Source: Amyloporia xantha
Taxonomy: Eukaryota > Basidiomycota > Agaricomycetes > Polyporales > Adustoporiaceae
Length of the DNA: 64,000 nucleotides
NCBI GenBank assembly: GCA_036971615.1
Contig: JAYKKR010000009.1
Coordinates: 868,001 to 932,000 of the forward strand
Direction of reading: 5' to 3'
Within the stretch, counting starts at the first letter, position 1. Every line of letters begins with the position of its first letter. Position numbers and translations under genes: made by a program. Below are positions 36,548-47,909 of the stretch, one piece after another. The notes beneath the pieces were generated by a model that ran no database searches, was not told where the DNA came from, and saw nothing but the letters and a program-made list of their open reading frames with translations.

Positions 36548-37008
36548 GAGTGTAGATGAATAGATTCTCTAGAATAGATAAGGCTATCGACCTGAAGAGC
36601 ACTTCATTATTATCATGTACATGGGAAGCTCTCCTGTCTCGGTGAGCAGAATGCGAGCCGAAGTCCGGATCGGCGTGCATCGACGGCACCCTACTTAGCT
36701 GGTAAAACGTCCTTCTCTAGCAACTACAAATGACCTTAGACTGGACCAGACGAGATACGAGTAGCAGGCATGGCAAAAAGAAGCAGATGTAACTAATCGG
36801 AACACTGCAGCTACCTCAATTGTCAACATCGCATTTTTCAGGCTAGCGGGAGAATGTATTACTGTTTCCTAGAACGATTCTACCTTGTCCGACATGAAAT
36901 TTAGGCGTACAGATACATCTAATATATATTACGTATACGGTACTGAAATGATATTCAAGTTTTCAATCCAAGTTCAAGTACTACACGCCACATGAATCGT
37001 ATCGGCCT
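36548..37008. other. intergenic
   Basis: About 460 bp between the hydrolase start and the end of the RabGAP gene, both on the minus strand. It is AT-rich and would hold the hydrolase promoter. No element is recognised. Confidence 0.45.
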
Positions 37009-40000
37009 TCAAGCCATACATTGTTTCAGGTTTGCAATATGGGCTTCGCGCCGTTTCACGAGATCCGCATGCAACATCGTGGAACGGAGATCGGCTTCAA
37101 ACTGAATAGAATAAATAAGTCAGTCACAGCCATTCCCGTCAGACCGGAACGGACCTGGAACAACTTGTCGGTCTCCCACATCCGGTTTGGCAGGCTCTCT
37201 AGGGCGACATATACGGCAGGTATCGATCCACAATGGAGTAGCTCCGGCTCATTCATGCGGAGGATACTGAATGCAACTCGAAAGAGGACATCTAGACCAT
37301 CGACTAGGAAAATATCCCACACCCTGAATAATGTCTGTAGAGCGGTGAGAGAGCGTGTAGGCGCAACCCGTGTAGGGCTTACCTCGACCGGGAGACAATC
37401 AGTGAAAAGAGAGAGAAACCACGAGAAGCAGATGGCGGGAAGATCGACCCCAAGCTCTGTCAGATGGGCATACAACTTTGGCATCAACTCCTGCACGTAG
37501 TCAAGAAGGACAAGAGGGCATGCGCGAGAGCTAAGCAATGATGGGGAGAAGAAATCATTCGGCAGAATCCGTTCAATGATAGCAGCGAGCGTCCAGAAGG
37601 CCTCTTCCTCATCTCCAAAAACGAGGAGGAGGGTAGATGTGACCAGGTTCATGCCTTGACAATATCCCACAGTGGTGTTTCGTCTGCACGTAAATTTCAG
37701 TCACAACATTCTAAGACGGCAAAGGAATGTCCAACCTGCTATAGGCGACTAGGACCCTCCGCAGTTTGTCCACTCCTGCACCCGTCCGGCCAAAGAAGAC
37801 ATTGAGAGGCATCGTCCTCCCAACATCTTTCTCAATTTCCCGTGTCACACCGCTTTCACCGTCTGCCTGTGCCAGCAAGTCTGTAAATAGACCCGGTTCA
37901 CGCATGTCAAGACCGCCACTACACTCCAGCCATGCCTTGGATCGGTAAACCAAAGGAATACCGCCCCTAACCAGTCGAACAAATTCTTTCCTCTCTTCTC
38001 GATACGTAGATAGCCCAAGCTGTGCGAAGCCGACGAGGCCTCCGCTGTGTGCGAGCTCCTCTTCCTCCACAGCAGTACCAAGTCCAAGGAGTGCAGCTGC
38101 TCCATTGCCTACGGCAGATGTGATTGCACGGGTACCCGACGTGCTACTCGTCTTGCTCGAGTTGCTTCGCCGTTTCACAAAAATGTCCCACTCTTTGCGC
38201 TGCGCGGCCTGCCGTTGATCATGGAGTTCGACAAGCTGTGCTATCAGCCTGCGAATAGTGTTGATACAAACATGACGTGGAGTCTCTGGATCAACCACAA
38301 GGAACAGAAGTATTGGATTTTGAGGTTGCTGTCGCAATCGGAGCACGCTTTCGACCTCTTGTAGATGATGGAGATGTCCCACGAGACGCGTGAGACGAAC
38401 TGGGAGCCGAGTCTGTTGTCAGTATACTCTGTGCGGTGGGCCGCGTGCTTGATGACTTGATACTCAATGTATCTGCGACGTCTTCGCCACCATCGCAGTC
38501 GCAAGCCTCTTTGTTCACCACAATAACGTCATCCGATGTCCCCTCATCCTCTGGCCAGCTGTTATCCTCCTGTCGGTCAGCGATCTTGATACCTGTTAGG
38601 CATGCAGGTGCGGGATTATCACAGTCCCTCGCACGCATGAGAAGCAGGACGTCGTATTTGGATACATCATAGATGAACCCATACCTATCAGTCATGCCTT
38701 CGTGGCTATGCTCATCAAGAGGCACAGAAAGTACTGACGCAACGTCCGGAAGAGGTATGGAGAAGCGGAAATCGCGCGAGGTCAGTGGAGTGTAGGTGCG
38801 CGACATGAACTGAGTAGGGGGCTTCGCGTTCACTGGAATAATAGACTCCAGAGGCACAGACCTGGGCTTGCTAACGGCTGTGGTAGGAGACATCGGACTG
38901 TTGGCTTGTGCAGTAGTCGCCGCCGTCGACGAAGTGGTCGGATATCCCTTCTGCACAGCACCGACGACGGTCGATATTGTCTTTTCCTGCTGCGCCATGA
39001 AAGAACCGAACAACGGAGACGCGAAGGAGGGTAAATTTATACTTGGCTTGCGACGCGTGTGTTGTGGTCTGCGAGAATTATCTGACGAAAGTGTGACATT
39101 GACTGCAGAGTTCGTGTCACCCAAAGGGCTCAAAGGCATTTTGAAATTCTGTTGATCCTGGCCGTCGGCCCTATCGAGTTTCCGCTCCTTCCTCTCTTTC
39201 GGCTGCTCCCGGAAGTCTAACCCCTCCGCTCGAGCGTTTCGCACCAGTTCTAGCGCGCGCTGGGCAATGAAAGAGCTGGTTTCCTTTCCCTGGTCGTCCA
39301 AGATGCTTGCTGGGTCCGATGTCATCACTCTCGTTGCGTGGATGATTGCGCGGAGCGACGCTCCTTGCGGGGGTTTCTCATCGACGACAGATTTCGCCAA
39401 GGTTGACAACACAGACGGAGGCTTTGACGAAGATGGGTCCTGCACTGGCTGTGACAAACGAGTCTCGCGAGTATTGAGAGAGTCTCTGACAGGCGAAGAG
39501 GCAGCAGATCGAGCGGATGGACCCTGATCCGTGTCCTTTGGCGCCTCGAATGCATTGATGTCGGTGACAGACATGTTGCGACGCTTCTTGGGAGCTAGGG
39601 AATTTGCGGACGGATTCAGGATGGAGAATCCCAGTGTACCGAAAACGCTGCGCGTGGCTTTTCGACGACCCACTTTGGTTGGTGTTACTGGTGTTGTAGG
39701 CAGTGGAGCAGGGTCATCGGCAACAACTTCAGATGAACTCTGAGGTATGGAACTCCCTTCTGTGGGTTCGTCTGGATGTGACGGAGACGACGCACGTCCG
39801 CTCTTCTTGCCTTTGACCCACCAGGTGCCCATCCAGTCGCCGATGGATCCCCGGTCAGGCTTCATGCTATCGCTCGAGGTATCTCGATCTGCATGGTCAA
39901 CTCCCTCACTTCCTTTGAGTGAGGAAGACGAGTCCTCCCTGGTGTGGGGATCTAGGTGTGAAGATGTCCTGTCCTGTGTAGCAGCGTCTTGGTTTCCAAT

Positions 40001-40959
40001 GCTAACTGAACATTGTCCGCTCGATGGCACAGAGACACTAGGAATAGTGGGTGTGGCAAGGTCATCGGGTACACTTCTTGGTAATGAGACGTCGTCTTCG
40101 ATGGCTTCCGTCAACGATTCAGTAATAGACTTGGAAAAGTCAATTTAATTTAGCGCACAAAACTGCAAGCTCTTACCATCTGACTATGCCGTCTTTGCAC
40201 TTGGTGCACCTTCTCGTCATCGTTTGGGTATAACGACTGCAACAGACGCTTCCCAAGGTCCTTCTCCGATTGAGGTAGCTCGTTCAACAGCTCATTCGCC
40301 CGCTCTCGTCTAGCAGCCTCTTTCTCTTGAAGAATTCTACGACTCTCTTCGAGCTCTCGCCGCATTCGGGACAACTTGTCCGCCGCAGAAGATAGCACCC
40401 TTAGGACAGAGTGGTATGGGTGGCTAGGGATACTCGATTGAGGCGAAGTCTCTTGATATTTTGACACGGCTATTTCAATGTCGTGGTCCGACATGTCATG
40501 CCACTTCGTGCGCAGGACGGGGGAGTCAGCGCTAGACGCAGACTCGCCATCCAGAGACTCAGAGAGAGTAGACTCTCGGTTGTCATACATCAATGTCGAC
40601 GGTGTTTCCAACCGTCCACTTGAAGATTCTACAACGATGAGCGGTACAGGTTTTCCTGACCTATCCCAAATTTTATTTAGTGAAAAGGCGGTGTGGAATA
40701 TGTCCCCATCAACTGACTTGCGCTTTCCTCCCTTTCCGTACCCACGGACACTCCCGTCCCAATTTGCATGACTATACTCCGCATGGCCTTCCGAGCTACT
40801 CTCCAGTTGTGCCTTCAGCGCGAAGTAGTCTGAAGACGGTTTGGAGTCTCCCGAATTCTGCTTACCACGAGACCGGCGCCCCCGTGACGGGCCTTCATCC
40901 AAGAGAAGTGGATGCGAATGCGTAGGCGTTGAAACATGCCCTATCGGTGTAGACGCCAT
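37009..40959 (-). CDS. RabGAP/TBC domain protein
   Basis: Large minus-strand gene (about 1,080 aa) starting MASTPIGHVSTPTHSHP at 40959. The order is: a disordered Ser-rich region, a coiled coil (MRRELEESRRILQEKEAARR, about 40290-40350), about 500 residues of low-complexity sequence, a conserved block with DRYGFIYDVSKYDVLLLMRA (about 38615-38675), then the TBC domain. The TBC domain shows IEKDVGRTMPLNVFF with the catalytic Arg (about 37800-37845), YCQGMN with the glutamine finger (about 37650-37668), DLPAICFSWFLSLF and FRVWDIFLVDG (about 37275-37315). Both catalytic fingers are present, so it should accelerate GTP hydrolysis by a Rab. The frame shifts by one base near 38402-38404 (a CCC run on the coding strand), between the disordered part and VGHLHHLQEVESVL. 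One C too many would explain it. Rab partner is unknown. Confidence 0.84.
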
Positions 40960-41336
40960 AGGGAGTCTTGCACACAAAAGAGAGAGCGGTTCGTCAACGG
41001 CCAGTCGTCAGACTGTCGTCTGACCTGTCGCAGTCTAGAACGATGTCGTTGTCAAGTTGAAATGGGCGAATGAATGGCAATTCTAAAGACTTGAACAGCT
41101 GTGATGTCTCGCGAGAGGTCTTCAGTGAGGTCGCTCTCTTCATGTGTTTATGGTTTTCCTAGGTATGTAGAAAGCATTGGAAGTGCGGTTACATGCAGGT
41201 AAAGATGTGCTTCATCGAATGGTCGTTGTCGCTACTGCGATCTGCTTAAGTCACGTGCATTTCCCCTACACCAGCTGGATCGGAAGCTGCCGCGGCCAAC
41301 TGCCAGTCATCCTCCTGTAACTCGCAGTCCACTTCC
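40960..41336. promoter_or_regulatory. shared upstream region of TBC gene and COA6
   Basis: 377 bp between two divergent start codons (40959 on minus, 41337 on plus), so both promoters must lie here or overlap. A CACGTG palindrome sits at 41252-41257, about 80 bp before the COA6 start. Regulation is inference. Confidence 0.45.
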
Positions 41337-41687
41337 ATGGGTCTCTTCGGCAGCTCGAATCCTCCAGAGAAGCCAGATCCAGTGTCGAGGACCAATAGGC
41401 AGAAATGTTGGGACAGCAGGGATATATACTTTAATTGTCTTGATGGAGCGCGGGTCGTAAAGCCTGGCGACGAGGGCAGCGCTTGTGCGACTTCAAAGAC
41501 TTCCTACGAACAAAATTGTGCAAAAAGCTGGGTACGCCTGTCTGATGTTGCTATGGGACTTAACCCACAAGCTAGCAAACTTTTGATGTAGATTGACTAT
41601 TTCAACAAACGTCGAGTGCTCGCGGAGCAGCAACAGGGTGTTCTGGCACAGGCCAACACTCAGGCTAACGCAGCAGGGCGAATTTGA
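41337..41687 (+). CDS. COA6: cytochrome c oxidase assembly factor 6
   Basis: Two exons (41337-41531, 41592-41687) give 96 aa. COA6 is a small intermembrane-space protein that helps deliver copper to the CuA site of Cox2. It has the expected twin motif: CWDSRDIYFNC is CX9C and CATSKTSYEQNC is CX10C, followed by KSWIDYFNKRRVLAEQQ, the conserved end of the family. Spacing and length match the family. Oxidative folding through Mia40 is established for such proteins. It is divergent from the TBC gene. Confidence 0.92.
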
Positions 41688-42905
41688 CCAAGGAGAATTT
41701 GACGATGAACTGCAATGTAGATCGCACATTATAATCCACGAATCTTCACTCCTCTTCATGCTATCGGTACTTCCCTCGACTCGTCGCTATCTAATGAAGG
41801 ATTTGCAGCATGTTGGATGCATCCTTCTGCCACTGGCAAGTGCCTGGACATATTCGTAAGTCTGACTGACTTTCTAATTTGAGAATCTTTGCGCTTAGTC
41901 TATAACAATTTGTATAGTGTCATCTCCACGGCTTATCCTGTTTGAACGCTTTACATCTGACCAATGGTGTATTTTGATTTGGCTGGGAAGCAATGATTGT
42001 GTTGGGTCGTTTTTGCAGTAGCGTGACGCTGACAGCCGTGTCCAGTTGCTGCGCATTGGGTCCATGATTTCCGACGCTACTACCGCCCACCATTTGTCAC
42101 TGGCAGTACCCATTGTGCCTTCGTATCCGTGCCAGTCGGGTCGGTGGGGCGTGCAAAGCGCGCGCTAAAAGCATAATCATCAGCGTTCACACATCGCATG
42201 GTTCATCGCACATTGCTCGTATTACATTTGACCGTTGTGCACAAAACCTGTTGGCCGACCGTACCTTGTCCACGAACACTGATTGGTCTTGAGCCTTCTG
42301 TGTTTTCATGGTGGCAGGTTACCCCGTCTGCGTACACAACCATCAGGTTGATCTAAATCATACAGGTTGATCCTTGAGCATCATACAAGGTGGTCTCGGG
42401 TTTCAGCCGGGTTTTCAATGGCTGTACCGTCAGTTCCTAATGGGCGAATAATCAATTGAAAGATCGGCTCCGCGTTACAAGCGAGTGCTTGGGAACAACA
42501 AATACCCACTCACGCGGCCCACGAATGCGATCCTCGTGCGTGCATTCATCTTCTCAGGAATGTAATTGACCTAAAAGCTATGTAGCGCACTGACACAGGA
42601 GTGAGATTTCCGACGTCGGTGATATCTGTCAAAGGCACGCAGGTTACTGAACATGAGAGCGCTACGCTGTCACTGCTTCCAAGCCAATCCCGTGCAGACT
42701 GATTCTTGCTTGTGTCATCCTAAAGTTACCACGGGACGGCCACAGAGTGGTGGTCCGTGATCCTCCCCGAAGCAACACCGAGACCTTGCTGCTTCTATGT
42801 GCTCATGTTTATCGTGATCATGATCATTATACACATAGCCGCGGCGCTACCTCACATCTCATAAGATCTTGACCCCAGCGACGTTCGTCTGCTATCGCGA
42901 AACCC
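41688..42905. other. gene-poor region
   Basis: About 1.2 kb without a recognisable gene or repeat. Upstream exons of the gene beginning at 42906 could lie in its right part. Confidence 0.45.
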
Positions 42906-43762
42906 ATGTCAACCTCAGTGAAGCCGACGCTCATGTGGCAACAGCCAGAGAACTGCCCGTACTCGACCCTCTTTTTCTCTGGCCTACGTGCCATAACGTC
43001 TACCAATGGCAGACCATCCTCCATGATAGCGGGTCTATCGACCACTTCCCCTGTCGATGTGGAGTCACCTACACCAAGGAGAGGACATTCCAGGAACGCA
43101 TCTCTCCCTCATCACCACTATCCCAAGACCGCATACCCGGACTTTCTGTCAGACGCACAGTCCATGGATAGACCCATGCGGAGGCCCTCAGGGCCGCGTG
43201 CAACGGTTTCCAAGCAACACGAAACACGAAACCCCACATCGCGCGCACCGGGATCGAGAGATCGAGGCGATTCGTTCGCCTCATCTTCATCGGATTCATA
43301 CCTCTTCCAGTATGCCTCACTCATTCGATAAGTCGAGTGCAGAGCTGACGCCACGTCCCATTGTGCAGCGAGATCGACAGTGACACCGAATCGCTCTCCA
43401 GCGTTCACACACAGCGATATGCTGCTTCTCCACTCACTTCCTTCCTGTCATTCAACGTCTCTCCGATGGAAAGCTCCGTAAATCTGGTCCCCAACCGTGA
43501 GCGACGGATGTCCACCCAGACTATGCCTCTGCCTCCCAGAGAATCCCGCGAGAGAAAGCGCCGATCCGTCGTGAGCGCTGTTGATCTCTACCTCAATGAC
43601 CCGGATGGTCGAGGCGAGCGTAGCTCAAGTACCAGCCCGAGCGTGCCGCTGAGATTCCTCGACGATGTGGGTGAATGGGGCGAGGATGTTATTGGTGATT
43701 GGCGCCAGCGCACGGACAGCCCCTTTCAAGATGACCGCTCTTTCCTCATCACATCTCACTGA
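42906..43762 (+). CDS. Ser/Arg-rich protein of unknown function
   Basis: Two exons joined across a 64-bp GT-AG intron (about 43312-43375) give a protein of about 264 aa ending PFQDDRSFLITSH. The composition is Ser-, Pro- and Arg-rich with predicted disorder. A more ordered C-terminal block (VSAVDLYLNDPD ... VPLRFLDDVGEWGEDVIGDW) looks like the conserved part. No domain is recognised. Basic-Ser motifs such as RRPS suggest kinase targets, but that is only a pattern. The start is uncertain because the ATG at 42906 may not be the first exon. Confidence 0.6.
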
Positions 43763-44180
43763 ATGTTGATTATCTTGATCATTTCCTTTGTATGCCCTTT
43801 GTTCATCTACGGCTGCTGCATTCCTCGATTCACCAAAATCGTACGTTTCATACTGCATGTTCTCCATGGTCTGCTCTTAGGTGAAATACGGACTTCTTTC
43901 CCAAGCACTCGTAGATTACAATATTTACAATGATGTTTATGTACAAGCACGATACCTTGGCTACACATTTCAAAACACATTATGGCAGCTTTCCTGTTCT
44001 AATCTGATGTTTCAGAACAACCGGCGTAAATACCACCCATGCGCAATCGAATCACTACTTCTGGCCGCAGTGACCACACGCTAGTGGAGACCACTCGGAA
44101 AAACGGGTAGACCGAAGACGCCCTATCAACAGCAGCTGCTGAACCACTTGATACATAGCATTGGGAAGTGGCCGACCACA
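43763..44180. other. intergenic, convergent
   Basis: About 420 bp between the Ser-rich gene stop and the ALDH stop on the opposite strand. Nothing is recognised. Confidence 0.45.
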
Positions 44181-46633
44181 TCAATGACGAGTGTCAGTCA
44201 ACTTCCGCAACCCCATCTTCGTCAGCAAGCCAACTACAGCGAGGATCATCCACAGCCTGAACCTCTTCCAGACGCTAATGCGGCTCCCTGGCCGAGGCGG
44301 CAAACGTGTCTTGAGTATCTTGTTCAGCCTCCTGATCTCGTGCTAGATAGGAGGATCCGGTACACGGGGATAAAAATAGTTAGATGTGTATAGGATCCAA
44401 CCTAAGGACAGAACGTACGCCGTACGGTGGGTATCGGGCTGCCATGAGGATTGTGTCGATCCTGCGCAAACGGTGAGCGATCCACGGAATGTGCTAAAAA
44501 TATATGATGACGGACCAGCTTGGATTGTCCACAGTGGCTCTGAGATGGGTGAATGTGTCGAAAGAGTACTTCCCGGTGCTATATCCACCTATAGCACATC
44601 ATCCAATCAGCATTGAGTCTTGGAAAAACAACCACCTGAGCCGTGCGTACTTCCGCTGCCACCGATACCACCAAAGGGCAAACCATATACTAACAGCATG
44701 CATGAATCAGAGCCATACATTGCGACTCGAATGCATAAGACATACCACGCAAGAAGATAACGACCTCATTTCGCTACCGCCATTCCGCTCTGTGTGTTGT
44801 CGAACACTGCCAATAGGATTAGGTTCGCCCAGACTAACAGGTACCATCACGATTGCACATACCTTTCGCTTTGAAAACCGGGTCCTTCGTGAACACATAC
44901 AGTGCAAGGGGGTGTTCCCTAATATACGTTACATCAGGAGTCTCCACATACGATGGAATTGCCAACTGACCGTGCGTTGATAAAATCAATAGCTTCATCA
45001 ACATCTTCCACAGGTACGATAGGTAGGACAGGTCCGAATATTTCCCTTCATGTTAAGTCAACATACACGGCCAGCCAATGGCAGACAGCGAGCTCACTCA
45101 GTCATCAAGGAGTCGTCTCCTTTGACATCTTTCACAACTGCCGGAGGAACGAACCGCTGCTCGATGTCCGCATGCCCACCGAAAACGACAGTACCTTTCG
45201 TCTCGTCGAGCAACCGCTTGATGCGCTGGGTACTCTGCTCAGATATGATTCGCGACATCGTTCCTGGCTTGGGCGACTCGGAGGGGAAAAATTCGTTGTA
45301 CCTAGAGATGATGGTCATTGGTCAGAGTTCAATTCTAAGTTGGTATGTATAACAGGAGTTGGACGCACGCGCGTTGCAGAGCAGCTACGAAGGTATCCTG
45401 GAAGTCTTTAGGGACCAGAACATAATCAGGTGCAAGGCAAATCTTCGAACAGGGATGTCATTTAACGCGAATAAGCCAGCGAACCATCCTCTACCTGTCC
45501 TGCGTTGGCAACCTTGCCCCACAGAATCCTTCTTGCGGCCGTCTTGAGATCACAGTTACGGTCAATGACGACAGGACTCTTGCCTGGGAGTCATTATGTC
45601 ACACCAGGGGTCAACCCCATGATCCGTGAAACCCGTGGGCCATAGGCTCACCTCCGAGCTGCGAGAACTGAGGGTGAGGAATTGGCAGTATGAGTTAAGG
45701 ACTCACCTCGAGCGTTACAGGAGTGAGACTCTGTGCAGCTGCCGTGCTGATGATTTTGGCTATACGACTACTACCTGGGATCAACGCATAAGAACAATGA
45801 CCACTTGTTTGAGAACCTTGAGGACGTACCGGTGTAGAATACTGGTTTGGAGGGTAACAAAGGTGAGATCAAGGAGGACGATAGCATGCAATCTACCTAC
45901 TGTGATCCCACTTCATTTCAAGAATCTAAGATGCACGATTAATAGATTCAGTGTGGCCAGAATTCAGAGTCACTTGCTTTAGTGGTCTCAGATGGTCCCC
46001 CATTGGCGATGCGATATAAATCCTGGTCTAAATACTTTGGCAGCAGCTCTGTCAAGAGACCGCTTACGGTCGGCGTCAACTCTGAGGGCTTCACTAGGGC
46101 CGTACATCCTGCAGCGATAGCACCAGCCAAAGGGTTGAACAACAGGATCAACGGGTAGTTGAAAGGCGCGATGATAAGGACGGTGCCTTTGGGCTCTTTC
46201 CTAATGGCGGGCGACATTGCAAACCAGAGGTGATGAAAAGGTGGTCTCTCCGTCTTGACCCATTTCTCAACGTCATCGTATGCATCCCTCACTTCGCCAA
46301 TGGTAGGATCAATCTCCAGCCTGACTGGAGGTGTTAGAGCGGAGATGATGACGGGAGGCGGGACACTCACAAATCGGCTTCCTCAGCTGGTCTTCCGAGG
46401 TCGGTGAGGAATGCATCGCGGAACCGCTGTCTGTTGTCACTGACGAGATAGGCCAGCTGCAGCAGCTGTTCTCTGCGGTAGGCGACGGACTTGGTCTTTC
46501 CGGACCGGAAGCCCTTACGCAAGTCCGCGTGAATCTAATAACATGGAGTCGACACTCGACATTCGTGTGAGTGAAATGGCACGGTACACACCTTCGGAAT
46601 GTCGTCAATGGGCGTGTATGTCAGTTTCGACAT
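44181..46633 (-). CDS. class 3-type aldehyde dehydrogenase, tail-anchored (Hfd1-like)
   Basis: Minus-strand gene with a dozen or so exons. It starts [14 protein letters not shown] (46633). ALDH landmarks: [20 protein letters not shown] and KPSELTP (about 46090-46190), [16 protein letters not shown] (about 45770-45915), the catalytic-Glu region TLELGGKSPVV, the catalytic Cys in [13 protein letters not shown] (about 45420-45510), [22 protein letters not shown] (about 44880-44920) and [11 protein letters not shown]. The C-terminus has a basic stretch and a hydrophobic segment ([16 protein letters not shown]) before the stop, as in yeast Hfd1, a membrane-bound fatty aldehyde dehydrogenase. One 7-nt exon (about 45654) encodes LGG, and one intron uses a GC donor (about 45957). 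At 44769-44771 an extra A (coding strand) breaks the frame after [10 protein letters not shown]. Confidence 0.87.
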
Positions 46634-47060
46634 GGTTGTATAGGGAAGAACTTGCAGCCTCCAATGCGAAAGCTTTTATATAGGTGGGGTCTCTGCGGTA
46701 AGAATCACGGGTCATGATAGCCGTAGAAGAATGATTAATTCCCCACCAATTCCCCACAGATTTCGTAAACAGCGTTTGAAAGACGGCTTGATTTGCACTC
46801 GTTGCGGACCTTGCGGTATGGAACCGCCTCTTCGTAGTGCTAATATGAGTGAACAGATAGCCACAGAACTCGGCAGCACGATCGTGCACAGAGCAAAGCA
46901 GAGGGAATCGCAGAGTGCACCCGAGTCGAGCGCGTCGCTGCGGCAATGACGACTGGTCACAACCGAGTTGAGACCGACAATGTCGGGGAAGGCGATCACG
47001 TGCTCCCATATTCTCCTGTCCAACTCTCTTCGTCTTTCCATCATCCAGTCAACTCGACGA
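46634..47060. promoter_or_regulatory. shared upstream region of ALDH and POP5
   Basis: 427 bp between divergent starts (46633 minus, 47061 plus). It contains a CACGTG palindrome at 46997-47002, about 60 bp before the POP5 ATG. No TATA-like element is obvious. Confidence 0.45.
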
Positions 47061-47800
47061 CATGGTTCGCTTCAAAGTACGTCCTCTTTCACGCGACCTA
47101 GGCCCGTATTTATATGCTTCCAATCCAGAATCGCTGGCTTCTCATCGAGTTCATTCCCTGCACATCTCCCGTGTCTGGGAACCTGCCCGGCGTTCAGCTT
47201 CCAGGCAGCGCAGGTCTAGGCGCAAGTGATGCAGAGACGAGCAGCAAGCAGATCTGGTCCGCTTTGAAGCAGAGCGTGATAGCCCACTTCGGGGACATAG
47301 GCTGGGGTGCAGTCGGCGCGTCTCTCACAGGTGGCTTGACCATCTACGGCTTCCCTACCCCAAGCTGACCGCTTCTTCGTCCCCCGCGCAGTCAAGTATT
47401 ATTCACCGCGGACAAATGTGTGCATAATACGCGTCGCGCGCGATCAGCACCGGATAGCGTGGGCAGGCGTCACCATGCTCTCGGTGATTGAGGGGCGGAA
47501 ATATGTCCCGAATGTGGTGCATGTTTCGGGTGCGCAGAGGCTCTTTGCGTTGCAGGACACTCATTTGATAACTGGCTCTGTAGGCACGATCAAGCAGGCG
47601 CAGCTCGCTGCGATTAGGCATAATCGCGAAGTAGTCGCGCGGTATCGGGCCCTAGCTAAGACTCCAGGTCGGTCTGAGCAACAGAATCCTGTCGCTGGTA
47701 AATGCTGACTATATGATATGACTGCTTAGTGGGCTATCAAGACTCATTCGAAGACTTTCTAGAGACAAGCACCCAGGAGATCGAGGCTCTGCAAGATTGA
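47061..47800 (+). CDS. POP5: RNase P/MRP protein subunit POP5
   Basis: Five exons (47061-47075, 47129-47330, 47392-47529, 47584-47667, 47730-47800) give 169 aa, the usual Pop5 size. Pop5 is a core protein of nuclear RNase P and RNase MRP, which trim tRNA 5' ends and pre-rRNA. Family features: the start MVRFK followed by NRWLLIEFI, IWSALKQSVIAHFGDIGWG, VKYYSPRTNVCIIRVARD, VPNVVHVSG and GTIKQAQLAAIRHNREVVARY. The 15-nt first exon is supported by the conserved VRFKNRW junction. All intron phases close. Confidence 0.93.
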
Positions 47801-47909
47801 ATTCTCTGCTAAGAAAATACACCACCTTATTCCCTCCTGCGGCGTGAGTTCCTTTTGTCTCATCGTCTCACTACATGTTTACCTGGGTATAGCTGTATTT
47901 CTAATAGTC

